Assembly (NCBI RefSeq): GCF_039543205.1
Contig: NZ_BAABJH010000001.1
Span: 1,759,685-1,823,684 of the forward strand
DNA: 64,000 nt
Reading direction: 5' to 3'
From: Flaviramulus_B aquimarinus
Lineage (GTDB): Bacteria; Bacteroidota; Bacteroidia; Flavobacteriales; Flavobacteriaceae
Positions 44,497 to 53,562 of the stretch are shown piece after piece. Position 1 is the stretch's first letter; each line of letters opens with the position of its first letter. The notes beneath the pieces are model-generated. The model was not told the origin of the DNA, searched no databases, and saw only the letters and a list, made by a program, of their open reading frames with translations. The position numbers were made by a program, and so were the translations under genes.

Positions 44497-44568
44497 AAAA
44501 AAAGGCGAACAGATGTTCACCTTTTTTTGCCCCAAATCTACCATGAACTTAACCTACTTATGTTATGG
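44497..44568 (-). ncRNA. Predicted small RNA, tandem copy 2
   Basis: This second copy shares a block of about 46 nt with copy 1, with one mismatch. Its terminator reads GGTGAAC-ATCT-GTTCGCC with seven A/T on each side. The possible -7 box is TAAATTGG (plus 44574-44581), weaker than in copy 1. The A/T run beside the terminator is two bases longer than in copy 1, so a small reading frame beginning MVDLGQK would not stay in phase between copies. This argues against a peptide gene. Confidence 0.45.
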
Positions 44569-44683
44569 TGAGACCAATTTATGTGTAATTTAGATATTCT
44601 GCTTATTTTTTAGACAAACAGCATTTTTATCGGATTAAATGTATTATTGTTAGATAAGCTAAAAAAAAATAACAATTTGACAA

Positions 44684-46582
44684 TTAATAAGCACGTTCGT
44701 TATTGCCTTCATAAAAATTAATAAAGGCTCTATTTACAACTCTATTTCCTCCAACTGTTGGGTAGTTTCCTGTAAAATACCAATCGCCTAAATGCTTTGG
44801 ACAGGCCTTGTGTAAATTCTCTACAGGCTGAAAAATAATTTTAACTTCAGCTTTAATCGATTCATCACTAAGTAGTTCTGAAATTTTATCAGAGATTTGT
44901 TCATTTGTAAACGGGTCATATATTTCCTTAACAAAATTTTGAACATTTTTATCGTCTAAATCCGTTTGCTCTATACATTTATTATAGACCTCTTTTACAA
45001 TATGGTATTTATTCGCTTCTTTAAGCAATGCTAAAGCTGCTCTAAAGGCCACTAAACTTTCAAGTCTTGCCATATCAATACCATAACAATCCGGGTAACG
45101 AATTTGTGGTGCAGAAGACACTACAATAATTTTTTTAGGATTTAAACGATCCAGCATTTTTAAAATACTCATTTTTAAAGTTGTGCCTCGAACAATACTA
45201 TCATCAATAATAACCAAGTTGTCAGTTGGTTTAATAACACCATAGGTAACATCGTAAACATGGGCTACTAAATCATCTCTACTGCTGTCTTCTGTTATAA
45301 ACGTTCTAAGCTTTACATCTTTAATAGCTATTTTTTCAATTCTGGCACGTTCCGATAAAATTTCGGTAACCTTAGCGGCCGATAAAGAACGTTGCCCATT
45401 TAAAATAGCAGAAGTTTTTGTTTTATTAATAAAAGCTTCTGCCGTTTCTATCATTCCAAAAAAGGAGGTTTCGGCTGTATTAGGAATATATGAAAATACC
45501 GTGTTTTTGGTATCGTTATCAATTGCTTCAAGGACTTTAGGCATTAATAATTTACCAAGCATTTTACGTTCTTGATATATTTCGGCATCACTGCCTCGCG
45601 AAAAATAAATACGTTCAAAGGAGCAAGCTTTTCTTTCTAAAGGCTCTAGTATCTTTTTTATACCAACTTGTCCAGATTTTTTAGTAATAATAGCGTGTCC
45701 TGGTTCTAATTCTTTTACATCTTCAAACTTAACGTTAAAAACGGTTTGAATTACAGGGCGCTCTGATGCTACAACAACAATTTCATCATCTTGATAATAA
45801 TATGCTGGGCGAATACCTGCGGGATCCCTCAAAACAAACGAATCACCATGACCAATAAGGCCTGCCATAGCATAACCGCCATCCCAATTTTTTGCAGCCC
45901 GCTTTAAAATTTTGGAAACTTTTAAACGTTTAGCAATACGTGGCGATGCTTGTTGTTTATTATAACCTTCTTTTTTTAAATCTTTATAGATCTTACTAAC
46001 GGCGTCATCTAAAAAATGACCAATTTTTTCCATTATAGTAATGGTGTCTGTATACTCTTTTGGATGTTGCCCTAAATCAATAAGATTGCCAAATAATTCT
46101 TTAACATTGGTCATGTTAAAGTTTCCAGCCATAATTAGGTTTCTATGCATCCAATTGTTTTGCCTTAAAAAAGGATGTACACTTTCTACACTGTTTTTTC
46201 CAAAAGTACCGTAACGCACATGCCCTAATAAAACTTCACCGATGTATGGAATGTTTCTTTTTTGTGCTGCAACATCGTTTTTATATTCTGGGTTAGCTTC
46301 GAGTTCTTTATTAACTCTATCGTTAATTTGCCCAAAAATATCTTGAATGGGCTGCTGGGCAATAGAACGGACTCGGCTTATATAACGTTCACCAGGTTTA
46401 GTATCTAATTTTATACTTGCAAAACCAGCACCATCTTGACCGCGATTATGCTGTTTTTCCATCATTAAATACATTTTGTTTACACCATAAAATGCACTGC
46501 CATATTTTTCTTTATAAAACTCTAATGGTTTTAAAAGTCTAATCATGGCTATTCCACATTCGTGTTTTAAAGCATCACTCAT
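44684..46582 (-). CDS. purF: Amidophosphoribosyltransferase (PurF family)
   Basis: The 632-residue protein has an N-terminal Ntn-type glutaminase domain. Its nucleophile would be Cys9 in KHECGIAMIRLL, freed by removal of an eight-residue propeptide. QHNRGQDGAGFASIKL and LGHVRYGTFGKNSVESVHPF follow. The phosphoribosyltransferase domain has the PRPP loop NLVIIDDSIVRGTTLKMSIL. It makes phosphoribosylamine, the first committed step of purine synthesis. It is longer than E. coli PurF (about 505), as is common for this branch in Bacteroidota, so a paralogous role cannot be excluded. Confidence 0.88.
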   Translation of the reverse strand: MSDALKHECGIAMIRLLKPLEFYKEKYGSAFYGVNKMYLMMEKQHNRGQDGAGFASIKLDTKPGERYISRVRSIAQQPIQDIFGQINDRVNKELEANPEYKNDVAAQKRNIPYIGEVLLGHVRYGTFGKNSVESVHPFLRQNNWMHRNLIMAGNFNMTNVKELFGNLIDLGQHPKEYTDTITIMEKIGHFLDDAVSKIYKDLKKEGYNKQQASPRIAKRLKVSKILKRAAKNWDGGYAMAGLIGHGDSFVLRDPAGIRPAYYYQDDEIVVVASERPVIQTVFNVKFEDVKELEPGHAIITKKSGQVGIKKILEPLERKACSFERIYFSRGSDAEIYQERKMLGKLLMPKVLEAIDNDTKNTVFSYIPNTAETSFFGMIETAEAFINKTKTSAILNGQRSLSAAKVTEILSERARIEKIAIKDVKLRTFITEDSSRDDLVAHVYDVTYGVIKPTDNLVIIDDSIVRGTTLKMSILKMLDRLNPKKIIVVSSAPQIRYPDCYGIDMARLESLVAFRAALALLKEANKYHIVKEVYNKCIEQTDLDDKNVQNFVKEIYDPFTNEQISDKISELLSDESIKAEVKIIFQPVENLHKACPKHLGDWYFTGNYPTVGGNRVVNRAFINFYEGNNERAY

Positions 46583-46623
46583 ATTATAAATATTTTCGCT
46601 TTATTCTTTAAAATTATTTTATA

Positions 46624-46654
46624 ATCAAAAACGCACTCTATTTTAGAGCGCGTT
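46624..46654 (-). terminator. Intrinsic terminator after the PfkB-family gene
   Basis: On the minus strand AACGCGCTCTA pairs with TAGAGTGCGTT (one mismatch) and is followed by TTTTGATT. It lies 4 nt past the PfkB-family stop codon and before purF. Confidence 0.75.
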
Positions 46655-46657
46655 GGT

Positions 46658-47584
46658 TTATGTTAATTCTATTTCAAATTGCGTTAGTTGCTTAAACTGA
46701 AGCAAGCGTTTATGTATTTCATCACTTGATAAATTTTGCATACGTTCAGTTCCAAATTTTTCGACACAAAAGGATGCCAATGTTGAACCGTATATGATAG
46801 CATTTTTCATATTTTCAAAAGAAACATCACCTGTTTTAGCAATATAGCCAGCAAATCCACCTGCAAAAGTATCTCCTGCTCCCGTGGGATCAAATACTTC
46901 TTCTAGTGGTAAGGCTGGTGCATAAAACACATGCTCATTATGAAATAATAATGCGCCGTGCTCTCCTTTTTTAATTACAACATACTTTGGTCCCATTTCA
47001 TGTATTTTTCTAGCAGCAACAACTAAAGAGTATTCTCCTGTAAGTTGTCTGGCTTCTTCATCGTTTATGGTAATGACGTCTATACGTTTTATAACATTAT
47101 GCAAATCATCTAAGGCGCAATCCATCCAAAAATTCATGGTATCTAAAATAACCAGTTTTGGCTTACTACTCATTTGATCTAAAACACTAGATTGGACGAT
47201 AGGGTGTAAATTTCCTAACATAACCACTTCAGCATCTTTATAAACTTCGGGAACCACAGGATTAAAGTCTGCAAGTGTGTTTAATTCTGTTGCTAAAGTA
47301 TCACGAGAATTCATATCGTTATGATAACGACCGCTCCAAAAGAACGTTTTGCCTTCTTTTACGATTTCTATTCCAGAAGTGTCAATATTTTTGTTAGATA
47401 ATAAATCTAAGTACTCTTGTGGAAAATCACCACCAACAACCGATACTGCAACAGCATCAATATTAAAATGAGAAGCAGATAAACCTATATAAGTTGCAGC
47501 ACCACCAAGGATTTTATCGGTTTTACCAAAAGGCGTTTCAATAGCATCAAAAGCTACGGTGCCAACAATTACTAGTTTACTCAT
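46658..47584 (-). CDS. PfkB family carbohydrate kinase
   Basis: The 308-residue protein starts MSKLVIVGTVAFDAIETPFG and has the PfkB signature 1 region GGAATYIGLSASHF. The C-terminal signature is VFDPTGAGDTFAGGFAGYIA, whose Asp is the catalytic base. The family covers ribokinase, adenosine kinase and other sugar or nucleoside kinases. The specific substrate is not clear, though proximity to purF and purN is compatible with nucleoside or ribose metabolism. It is upstream of purF on the same strand, with a terminator between. Confidence 0.9.
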   Translation of the reverse strand: MSKLVIVGTVAFDAIETPFGKTDKILGGAATYIGLSASHFNIDAVAVSVVGGDFPQEYLDLLSNKNIDTSGIEIVKEGKTFFWSGRYHNDMNSRDTLATELNTLADFNPVVPEVYKDAEVVMLGNLHPIVQSSVLDQMSSKPKLVILDTMNFWMDCALDDLHNVIKRIDVITINDEEARQLTGEYSLVVAARKIHEMGPKYVVIKKGEHGALLFHNEHVFYAPALPLEEVFDPTGAGDTFAGGFAGYIAKTGDVSFENMKNAIIYGSTLASFCVEKFGTERMQNLSSDEIHKRLLQFKQLTQFEIELT

Positions 47585-47675
47585 AAAAAAAGCATGAAAT
47601 TAAGCTGCAAATATAAGTCTTTTAAATACTAATTCAAGAATATTTTTTGATTGCTTTTATAGGATTGTATACAGG

Positions 47676-48317
47676 TTATTTTCTTCCAAAATCGGCAGGA
47701 ATTTCACCCCAGGCTTTGGTTTCCCATTTAACAATTACGGTATTAAAAGTGTTGCTTTTTAACCAATCTATGGCTCTATCCACTAAATCAAAAACAGGTT
47801 TGTTGGTGTCGTTACGTTTAAGTTTAGTGTTACATGTTTTCTTTTTAACCCAACTTATAGCGGTTCTAGAATCGGTATAAAGAATACGATTGCTGTTATT
47901 CTTTTTAAGTATTGCTAACCCATGCACAAGTGCAAGAAACTCACCTATATTATTAGTGCCTTCTTCAAAAGGGCCTTGTATAAAGAGTTGTTTTTTGGTT
48001 TTTGTATCAACACCACGGTATTCCATTTTTCCTGGATTACCACTAGAGGCGGCATCAACTGAAATGGAATTGTAATTAGGTTGTCCTATTTTTTTAAGTT
48101 GAACTTCTGATAATTCACTTTTAAACTTAGTTGCTTTTCCAACGTAATCTTTATAGTTTCCTTTAAGCGCTTTTTTTGCAGCATCAAACGTTGAAAATGA
48201 TTTGTATTGAGCACCTTGAAAATCTTTTATCTGAGCCTTGCAATCATCCCATGATTCAAAAACACCAGTATGATGCCCTTTCCAAACAGTATAATATTTC
48301 TTTTTTTTCTTTGACAT
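47676..48317 (-). CDS. RNase H with N-terminal viroplasmin (Cauli_VI) domain
   Basis: The 213-residue protein has a basic start MSKKKKKYYTVWKGHHTGVF. A 45-residue viroplasmin-type domain (ESWDDCKAQIKDFQGAQYKS) binds RNA-DNA hybrids. The RNase HI domain follows, with catalytic Asp in ISVDAASSGNPGKMEYRG, Glu in GEFLALVHGL and Asp in ILYTDSRTAISWVKKK. It removes RNA from RNA-DNA hybrids, including R-loops and Okazaki primers. The same domain fusion occurs in eukaryotic RNase H1. Confidence 0.93.
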   Translation of the reverse strand: MSKKKKKYYTVWKGHHTGVFESWDDCKAQIKDFQGAQYKSFSTFDAAKKALKGNYKDYVGKATKFKSELSEVQLKKIGQPNYNSISVDAASSGNPGKMEYRGVDTKTKKQLFIQGPFEEGTNNIGEFLALVHGLAILKKNNSNRILYTDSRTAISWVKKKTCNTKLKRNDTNKPVFDLVDRAIDWLKSNTFNTVIVKWETKAWGEIPADFGRK

Positions 48318-48367
48318 TTTTGTAATCCCCTCAAAGGAAGGAATCTTTTGAATTTAGTTTGAAAAAT

Positions 48368-48934
48368 CTAATTTTTTAACAAGCTCTCAATCACTTTAGG
48401 GAAGTGTTCCATTTCTAATTTATGAATTTTTGCAGCTACATCTTCGACCATGTCAGATGAATTTACGTTACATTTTGTCTGAAAAATAATATTTCCCTCA
48501 TCATAATGTTCATTTACATAATGTATTGTTATACCTGTTTCGGTTTCATTATTTGCCACAATGGCTTCATGAACGTTCATGCCATACATACCTTTTCCAC
48601 CATATTTTGGTAATAATGCTGGGTGTATGTTTATGACTTTGTTAGGAAATTCATTTAAAATATGTTCCGGAAGTTTCCATAAAAATCCTGCTAAAACAAT
48701 TAAATCTGGGTTGGATGCTTTTAAAATATTAAGTACATCATTTGTTTTAGAAAACGCTATTCTATTGAAAGAAAGCGCACTAACTTTTAATTTTTTAGCA
48801 CGGTCCAAAACTTTGGCATGGGGATTGTTACTGAGTACTTGAATAACAGACGCATTATCGCTGTTGTGAAAAAACTTAATTAGATTTTCAGCATTAGTAC
48901 CACTTCCGGACGCAAAAATTACAATACGTTTCAT
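48368..48934 (-). CDS. purN: Phosphoribosylglycinamide formyltransferase
   Basis: Starting at the ATG at 48934 gives 188 residues (MKRIVIFASGSGTNAENLIK); the upstream ATG at 48964 adds an unlikely leader. The formyltransferase motifs are VINIHPALLPKYGGKGMYG with the catalytic histidine, and IHYVNEHYDEGNIIFQ with the catalytic aspartate. It transfers a formyl group from 10-formyl-THF to GAR in purine synthesis. It is divergent from acpP, an arrangement I associate with flavobacteria. Confidence 0.96.
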   Translation of the reverse strand: MKRIVIFASGSGTNAENLIKFFHNSDNASVIQVLSNNPHAKVLDRAKKLKVSALSFNRIAFSKTNDVLNILKASNPDLIVLAGFLWKLPEHILNEFPNKVINIHPALLPKYGGKGMYGMNVHEAIVANNETETGITIHYVNEHYDEGNIIFQTKCNVNSSDMVEDVAAKIHKLEMEHFPKVIESLLKN

Positions 48935-49081
48935 TTTACAGACTATAGTGTTAATATTATTCAAACAAAAAAAAGAATAATTATTAACAATTAGAAGGTA
49001 AAATCTAAATACTTAAAAGTAATTTTAGTAAATTACAACCACATTTTTAAAGTAAAGATGTGTTTTAAAAATAAAGTTTTT

Positions 49082-49089
49082 TATTTTTG
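49082..49089 (+). promoter_or_regulatory. Candidate -7 promoter element for acpP
   Basis: TATTTTTG fits TAnnTTTG and lies 31 nt before the acpP start codon. There is no clear -33 TTG. Confidence 0.5.
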
Positions 49090-49120
49090 CCAACTAATTA
49101 AAACTTAAAATTAAAAGATT

Positions 49121-49354
49121 ATGTCAGACATTGCATCAAGAGTAAAAGCCATTATCGTGGACAAATTAGGAGTAGATGAGAACGAAGTTGTAACAGAAGC
49201 GAGCTTCACAAACGATTTAGGAGCAGACTCTTTAGACACTGTAGAATTAATTATGGAATTCGAAAAAGAATTTGATATCCAAATTCCAGACGACCAAGCT
49301 GAAAACATTGCAACAGTAGGTCAAGCTATATCGTATATAGAAGCTGCTAAATAA
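49121..49354 (+). CDS. acpP: Acyl carrier protein
   Basis: The 77-residue acidic protein starts MSDIASRVKAIIVDKLGVDE and has the phosphopantetheine site Ser37 in LGADSLDTVELIMEFEKEF. The prosthetic group carries growing acyl chains in type II fatty acid synthesis. It is followed 12 nt later by fabF, its partner ketosynthase, in one operon. Confidence 0.98.
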   Translation: MSDIASRVKAIIVDKLGVDENEVVTEASFTNDLGADSLDTVELIMEFEKEFDIQIPDDQAENIATVGQAISYIEAAK

Positions 49355-49366
49355 GCATTAAATTTT

Positions 49367-50617
49367 ATGGAACTAAAGCGAGTTGTAGTCACAGGATTAG
49401 GGGCTTTAACACCAATAGGCAATACCAAAGACGAATATTGGGATGGCTTAATAAGTGGTAAAAGTGGTGCTGCGCCTATAACATATTATGATACCGAAAA
49501 GTTTAAAACAAAATTCGCTTGCGAATTGAAAAACTTTACTGTTACCGATTTTATTGACAGGAAAGAATCTCGTAAAATGGATAAGTTTGCACAATACGCC
49601 ATGGTGGCAGCAGATGAAGCTATTTTAGATTCTAAACTGGATTTAGAAACCGTTAACAAACTGCGTGTTGGTGTTATATGGGGAGCAGGTATTGGTGGAT
49701 TAGAAACATTTCAGCAAGAAGTTTTAAACTTTGCTGATGGTGATGGTACACCAAGATTTAACCCATTCTTTATTCCTAAAATGATTGCTGATATTGCGCC
49801 AGGAAATATCTCTATAAAACATGGTTTTATGGGGCCAAATTACACAACGGTTTCTGCATGTGCATCTTCTGCTAATGCGATGTTCGATGCTTTAAACTCA
49901 ATACGTTTAGGACATTGTGATGTTGTTGTTACAGGAGGTAGCGAAGCAGCAGTAACCATAGCAGGTATGGGCGGGTTTAATGCCATGCATGCACTATCTA
50001 CTAGAAATGAAAGCCCAGAAACAGCATCTCGTCCATTCGATGGCACAAGAGATGGTTTTGTTTTAGGAGAAGGTGCAGGAGCACTAATTCTAGAAGAATA
50101 TGAACATGCAAAAGCAAGAGGTGCAAAAATATATGCTGAGTTTATTGGAGGAGGTTTATCTTCTGATGCTTATCACATGACGGCACCACACCCAGATGGA
50201 ATTGGTGTTATTGCAGTAATGAAGAATTGTTTAGAAAATGCAGGCCTAAAGCCGGAAGATGTAGACCATATTAATACACATGGTACATCTACACCTTTAG
50301 GAGATGTTGCAGAACTTAAAGCAATCTCAGAGATATTTGGAAGTCATGCTAAAAACATAAATATTAATTCAACAAAATCAATGACAGGACACCTCTTGGG
50401 TGCTGCTGGGGCTATAGAAGCTATTTCTGTTATATTGGCTATGGAGAACGGTATAGTACCGCCAACCATTAACCATTCAACAGTAGATGAAAACATTGAT
50501 CCAGAGTTAAATTTAACCTTAAATAAGGCTCAAAAGCGCGACGTAAAAGTAGCCATGAGTAATACATTTGGATTTGGCGGTCACAACGCTTGTGTATTAT
50601 TCAAGAAAATAGACTAA
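49367..50617 (+). CDS. fabF: 3-oxoacyl-ACP synthase II
   Basis: The 416-residue ketosynthase begins MELKRVVVTGLGALTPIGNT. Its active-site Cys165 lies in TVSACASSANAMFDAL, and the two catalytic histidines are in INTHGTSTPLGD and NTFGFGGHNACVLF. It elongates acyl-ACP chains with malonyl-ACP. It sits between acpP and rnc, a gene order widespread in bacteria. Confidence 0.97.
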   Translation: MELKRVVVTGLGALTPIGNTKDEYWDGLISGKSGAAPITYYDTEKFKTKFACELKNFTVTDFIDRKESRKMDKFAQYAMVAADEAILDSKLDLETVNKLRVGVIWGAGIGGLETFQQEVLNFADGDGTPRFNPFFIPKMIADIAPGNISIKHGFMGPNYTTVSACASSANAMFDALNSIRLGHCDVVVTGGSEAAVTIAGMGGFNAMHALSTRNESPETASRPFDGTRDGFVLGEGAGALILEEYEHAKARGAKIYAEFIGGGLSSDAYHMTAPHPDGIGVIAVMKNCLENAGLKPEDVDHINTHGTSTPLGDVAELKAISEIFGSHAKNININSTKSMTGHLLGAAGAIEAISVILAMENGIVPPTINHSTVDENIDPELNLTLNKAQKRDVKVAMSNTFGFGGHNACVLFKKID

Positions 50618-50624
50618 ATCCCGA

Positions 50625-51365
50625 ATGAATAGCATTCGTAACATACTAAATTCCCGTTTTAAACGCAACGGGAATTTTTTTATGGAATTAGCTAAGATAC
50701 TTGGGTTTAAGCCTAAAAAACTAAAATACTACAAAAAAGCCTTTACACATCGTTCTATGAACATTAAGGATAGTAAAGGCAACCCTTTTAATTATGAACG
50801 ATTAGAGTTTTTAGGAGATGCTATGTTAAGTTCAGTAATAGCGTCCCATTTATATCTTGAAGTACCGAGTGGCGATGAAGGGTATTTAACAAAAATGCGT
50901 TCCAAAATAGTCAGTAGAGAGCATTTAAATGAATTGGGGAAAGACTTAAAATTAATTGATTTAGTAGAAAGTAAGATTCCTCAAGGTCAGTTTGGAGATA
51001 ATATCCATGGCAATTTATTTGAAGCTTTGATTGGTGCTATTTTTTTGGATAAAGGTTATAAATATGCTGAGAAGTTTATTTTTAAACGGGTTATCATTCC
51101 TTATGTAGATATTGAAACTTTAGAAGGTAAAGTCATTAGTTACAAAAGCTTACTTATTGAGTGGTGCCAAAAAGAAAAGAAAACTTTTGGTTATAATGTT
51201 TATGAAGATACTGGAAATGATGATGTTAGGCATTTTTCTGTAAAACTATCTATAGACGAAAAAATTGTATCAAAAGCCAGAGCTACTTCAAAGAAAAAAG
51301 CAGAAGAAAAAGCTTCAAAACGAGCTTTTTTTGTATTTCAGAGCAGGATGTCCAAGATGATTTAA
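50625..51365 (+). CDS. rnc: Ribonuclease III
   Basis: The 246-residue protein has the RNase III signature NYERLEFLGDAMLSSVIASH and the second acidic cluster GNLFEALIGAIFLDKGYKYA. A C-terminal dsRNA-binding domain ends RATSKKKAEEKASKRAFFVF. It cleaves double-stranded RNA in rRNA processing and mRNA decay. It starts 8 nt after the fabF stop codon and belongs to the same operon. Confidence 0.96.
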   Translation: MNSIRNILNSRFKRNGNFFMELAKILGFKPKKLKYYKKAFTHRSMNIKDSKGNPFNYERLEFLGDAMLSSVIASHLYLEVPSGDEGYLTKMRSKIVSREHLNELGKDLKLIDLVESKIPQGQFGDNIHGNLFEALIGAIFLDKGYKYAEKFIFKRVIIPYVDIETLEGKVISYKSLLIEWCQKEKKTFGYNVYEDTGNDDVRHFSVKLSIDEKIVSKARATSKKKAEEKASKRAFFVFQSRMSKMI

Positions 51366-51485
51366 GCCTTTTAAATTCAAACCAATCAACTACAACGTTT
51401 TAGTTGTATTTCTTATCAAGATTAATATAAACGTAATACAACTCAATATTATAAATACTATATTTACCAAGTTTAAATACAAGGT

Positions 51486-51971
51486 ATGGCGGTTCACAAA
51501 CTTATTCTTGACGATGCTTTTGATGAAGTTTTATACACTTTAATCGGAATACATTGCACGCTAGAAGATTATCGTTTAGCATACCTTTTAAATAAATATT
51601 TAGGTGTTACACTTGCTAGAAAAGTATTAGATTTAGACTATGATAACGGAAAGGCATCATATTCAATTTATGAATGGGAAGATGAAAAGCAGTTAGTAAC
51701 ATGGAGTTTAGTTTCAAACATAAGTAAAACCGAAACGCTTCAAACAATAGATTATAAGTCCTTATTCGACACACAACAAAATATTATAAAAACAAATTAT
51801 TTATTGACAGAATATAAAACGGTAAATTATTTTTTAAAAATAGATAGCGCGTTTAGTTTTGGTAAAGAAAAATATATTTTAGATAGTATATTAACCATAC
51901 CACAAATTGCAACCGCTTATAGTATAGATTCCAACCAATTAAAATCAAAAGACAATTTAATTTTTAACTAA
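51486..51971 (+). CDS. IPExxxVDY family protein
   Basis: The 161-residue protein starts MAVHKLILDDAFDEVLYTLI and has EDYRLAYLLNKYLG. Near the end it reads LTIPQIATAYSIDSNQLKSK followed by DNLIFN. In this Bacteroidota family the C-terminal motif is usually IPExxxVDY or a close variant; here it is IPQIATAY. Function is unknown. It overlaps pyk by 1 nt (TAATG), a coupling that fits the standard rnc-IPExxxVDY-pyk order. Confidence 0.88.
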   Translation: MAVHKLILDDAFDEVLYTLIGIHCTLEDYRLAYLLNKYLGVTLARKVLDLDYDNGKASYSIYEWEDEKQLVTWSLVSNISKTETLQTIDYKSLFDTQQNIIKTNYLLTEYKTVNYFLKIDSAFSFGKEKYILDSILTIPQIATAYSIDSNQLKSKDNLIFN

Positions 51972-53413
51972 TGTCAGCAACAAAAAAAACCAAAATAGTA
52001 GCAACCCTAGGACCAGCTACAAGCACTAAAGACGTTTTAAAAGGTATGCTTGAGGAAGGTGTTAATGTATTTAGAATTAACTTTTCTCATGCCGACTATA
52101 AAGATGTAGAGGCGCGTATAAAGATGATACGCGAACTTAATGAAGAGTATAATTTTACAGCAGCTATTTTAGCCGATTTACAAGGTCCAAAATTGCGTGT
52201 AGGTGTTATGAAAGAAGAGGTTGTTGTAAATCCAGGTGATGAAATAATATTTGCAACAGGAGAGCGTTTTGAAGGCACAAAAGAGCGTGTTTACATGACC
52301 TACGATAGGTTTCCGCAAGATGCAAAACCAGGAGAGCGCATCCTTTTAGATGATGGAAAATTACTTTTTGAGGTTGTTTCAACTGACAAAAAACAAGAGG
52401 TAAAAGCAAAAGTTATTCAAGGTGGACCACTAAAATCTAAAAAAGGAGTAAACCTTCCAAATACAGATATTTCACAACCTGCTTTAACAGAAAAGGATAT
52501 TGAAGATGCTATTTTTGCCATTAGTCAAGATGTAGATTGGATTGCCCTTTCTTTTGTGCGTCATGCTGAAGATTTAATGCAATTACGTGATTTAATAGCC
52601 AAGCATAGCGAACATAAAATTCCTATCATCGCAAAAATTGAAAAGCCAGAAGCTGTAGAAAATATAGATAAAATTGTTGCACATTGTGATGGTTTGATGG
52701 TGGCTCGTGGCGATTTAGGTGTAGAAGTACCAGCCGAAGAAGTGCCTCTTATTCAAAAACAATTGGTGCTACGTGCTAAAAAAGCTAGAATTCCGGTAAT
52801 TATAGCGACACAAATGATGGAAACCATGATTTCTAGTTTAACACCAACAAGAGCCGAAGTTAACGATGTTGCAAACTCGGTTATGGATGGTGCTGATGCC
52901 GTAATGCTTTCTGGAGAAACATCTGTAGGTCAATATCCTGTTGAGGTGATTAGGCAAATGTCTGACATTTTAAAGAGTGTTGAAAACTCAAAATTAATCC
53001 AAGTTCCTCAACTACCACCACATATTCGTACCAACCGTTACATCACAAAATCTATATGTTTCCATGCTGCTAATATGGCAAACGAAATTAATGCCAAAGC
53101 CATTTCAACACTAACAAATAGTGGATATACAGCTTTTCAAATTTCTGCATGGAGACCATCTTGTCATATTTTAGTATTTACATCAAACAAGCGTATCTTA
53201 ACGAGATTAAGTTTGTTATGGGGCGTTCGAGCGTTTTACTATGATAAATTTGTTAGTACAGATGAAACTATTGAAGATGTAAATGGCATAGCCTGTAAAA
53301 TGGGTTATTTAGAAGTTGGCGATATGCTAATTAGTTTAGCAGCCATGCCAATTCAAGCCAAAGGAATGGTAAATACACTACGTGTTACAGAAATTGAAAC
53401 TTGTAACTTTTAA
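51971..53413 (+). CDS. pyk: Pyruvate kinase
   Basis: The 480-residue enzyme has KIVATLGPATSTKDVLKGML and VFRINFSHADYKDVEARIKM at the N-terminus. The active-site Lys lies in IPIIAKIEKPEAVENIDKIV, and MVARGDLGVEVPAEEVPLIQ and IIATQMMETMISSLTPTRAE follow. It catalyses the last ATP-yielding step of glycolysis. Its start overlaps the stop of the IPExxxVDY gene. A dispersed repeat containing a long hairpin follows 17 nt after the stop codon and may also serve as terminator. Confidence 0.97.
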   Translation: MSATKKTKIVATLGPATSTKDVLKGMLEEGVNVFRINFSHADYKDVEARIKMIRELNEEYNFTAAILADLQGPKLRVGVMKEEVVVNPGDEIIFATGERFEGTKERVYMTYDRFPQDAKPGERILLDDGKLLFEVVSTDKKQEVKAKVIQGGPLKSKKGVNLPNTDISQPALTEKDIEDAIFAISQDVDWIALSFVRHAEDLMQLRDLIAKHSEHKIPIIAKIEKPEAVENIDKIVAHCDGLMVARGDLGVEVPAEEVPLIQKQLVLRAKKARIPVIIATQMMETMISSLTPTRAEVNDVANSVMDGADAVMLSGETSVGQYPVEVIRQMSDILKSVENSKLIQVPQLPPHIRTNRYITKSICFHAANMANEINAKAISTLTNSGYTAFQISAWRPSCHILVFTSNKRILTRLSLLWGVRAFYYDKFVSTDETIEDVNGIACKMGYLEVGDMLISLAAMPIQAKGMVNTLRVTEIETCNF

Positions 53414-53430
53414 AATTATTATAAATATAT

Positions 53431-53535
53431 GGGCGTTACCACAATAGTCGCGCTTTCCTCTATATCTTTTAAATAGAAAAACTGCTTTTGGGCAGTTTTT
53501 CTATTTAAAAGGATGTCGTTTCAATCGCTAACGCA
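53431..53535 (-). repeat. Modular dispersed repeat, copy B
   Basis: Read on the minus strand this element opens TGCGTTAGCGATTGAAACGA followed by CATCCTTTT. A long perfect hairpin comes next (plus 53471-53506, stem of about 15 bp, GC-rich near the loop). It continues AAAAGATATAGAGGAAAGCG then CGAC, and ends GGTAACGCCC. The three conserved blocks match copy A at 16779-16884. The hairpin in the first gap and the spacer in the second gap are different sequences. The hairpin with its T run probably also ends the pyk transcript. Confidence 0.8.
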
Positions 53536-53562
53536 CCTTTTTGCTAACTTTTGTTTCAAGTA

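Noticed and set aside
44284..44568. Small peptides beginning MVDLGQK on the minus strand in both repeats
   Set aside because: The reading frames diverge right after this start because the A/T run differs by two bases, while the nucleotide sequence and the hairpins are conserved.
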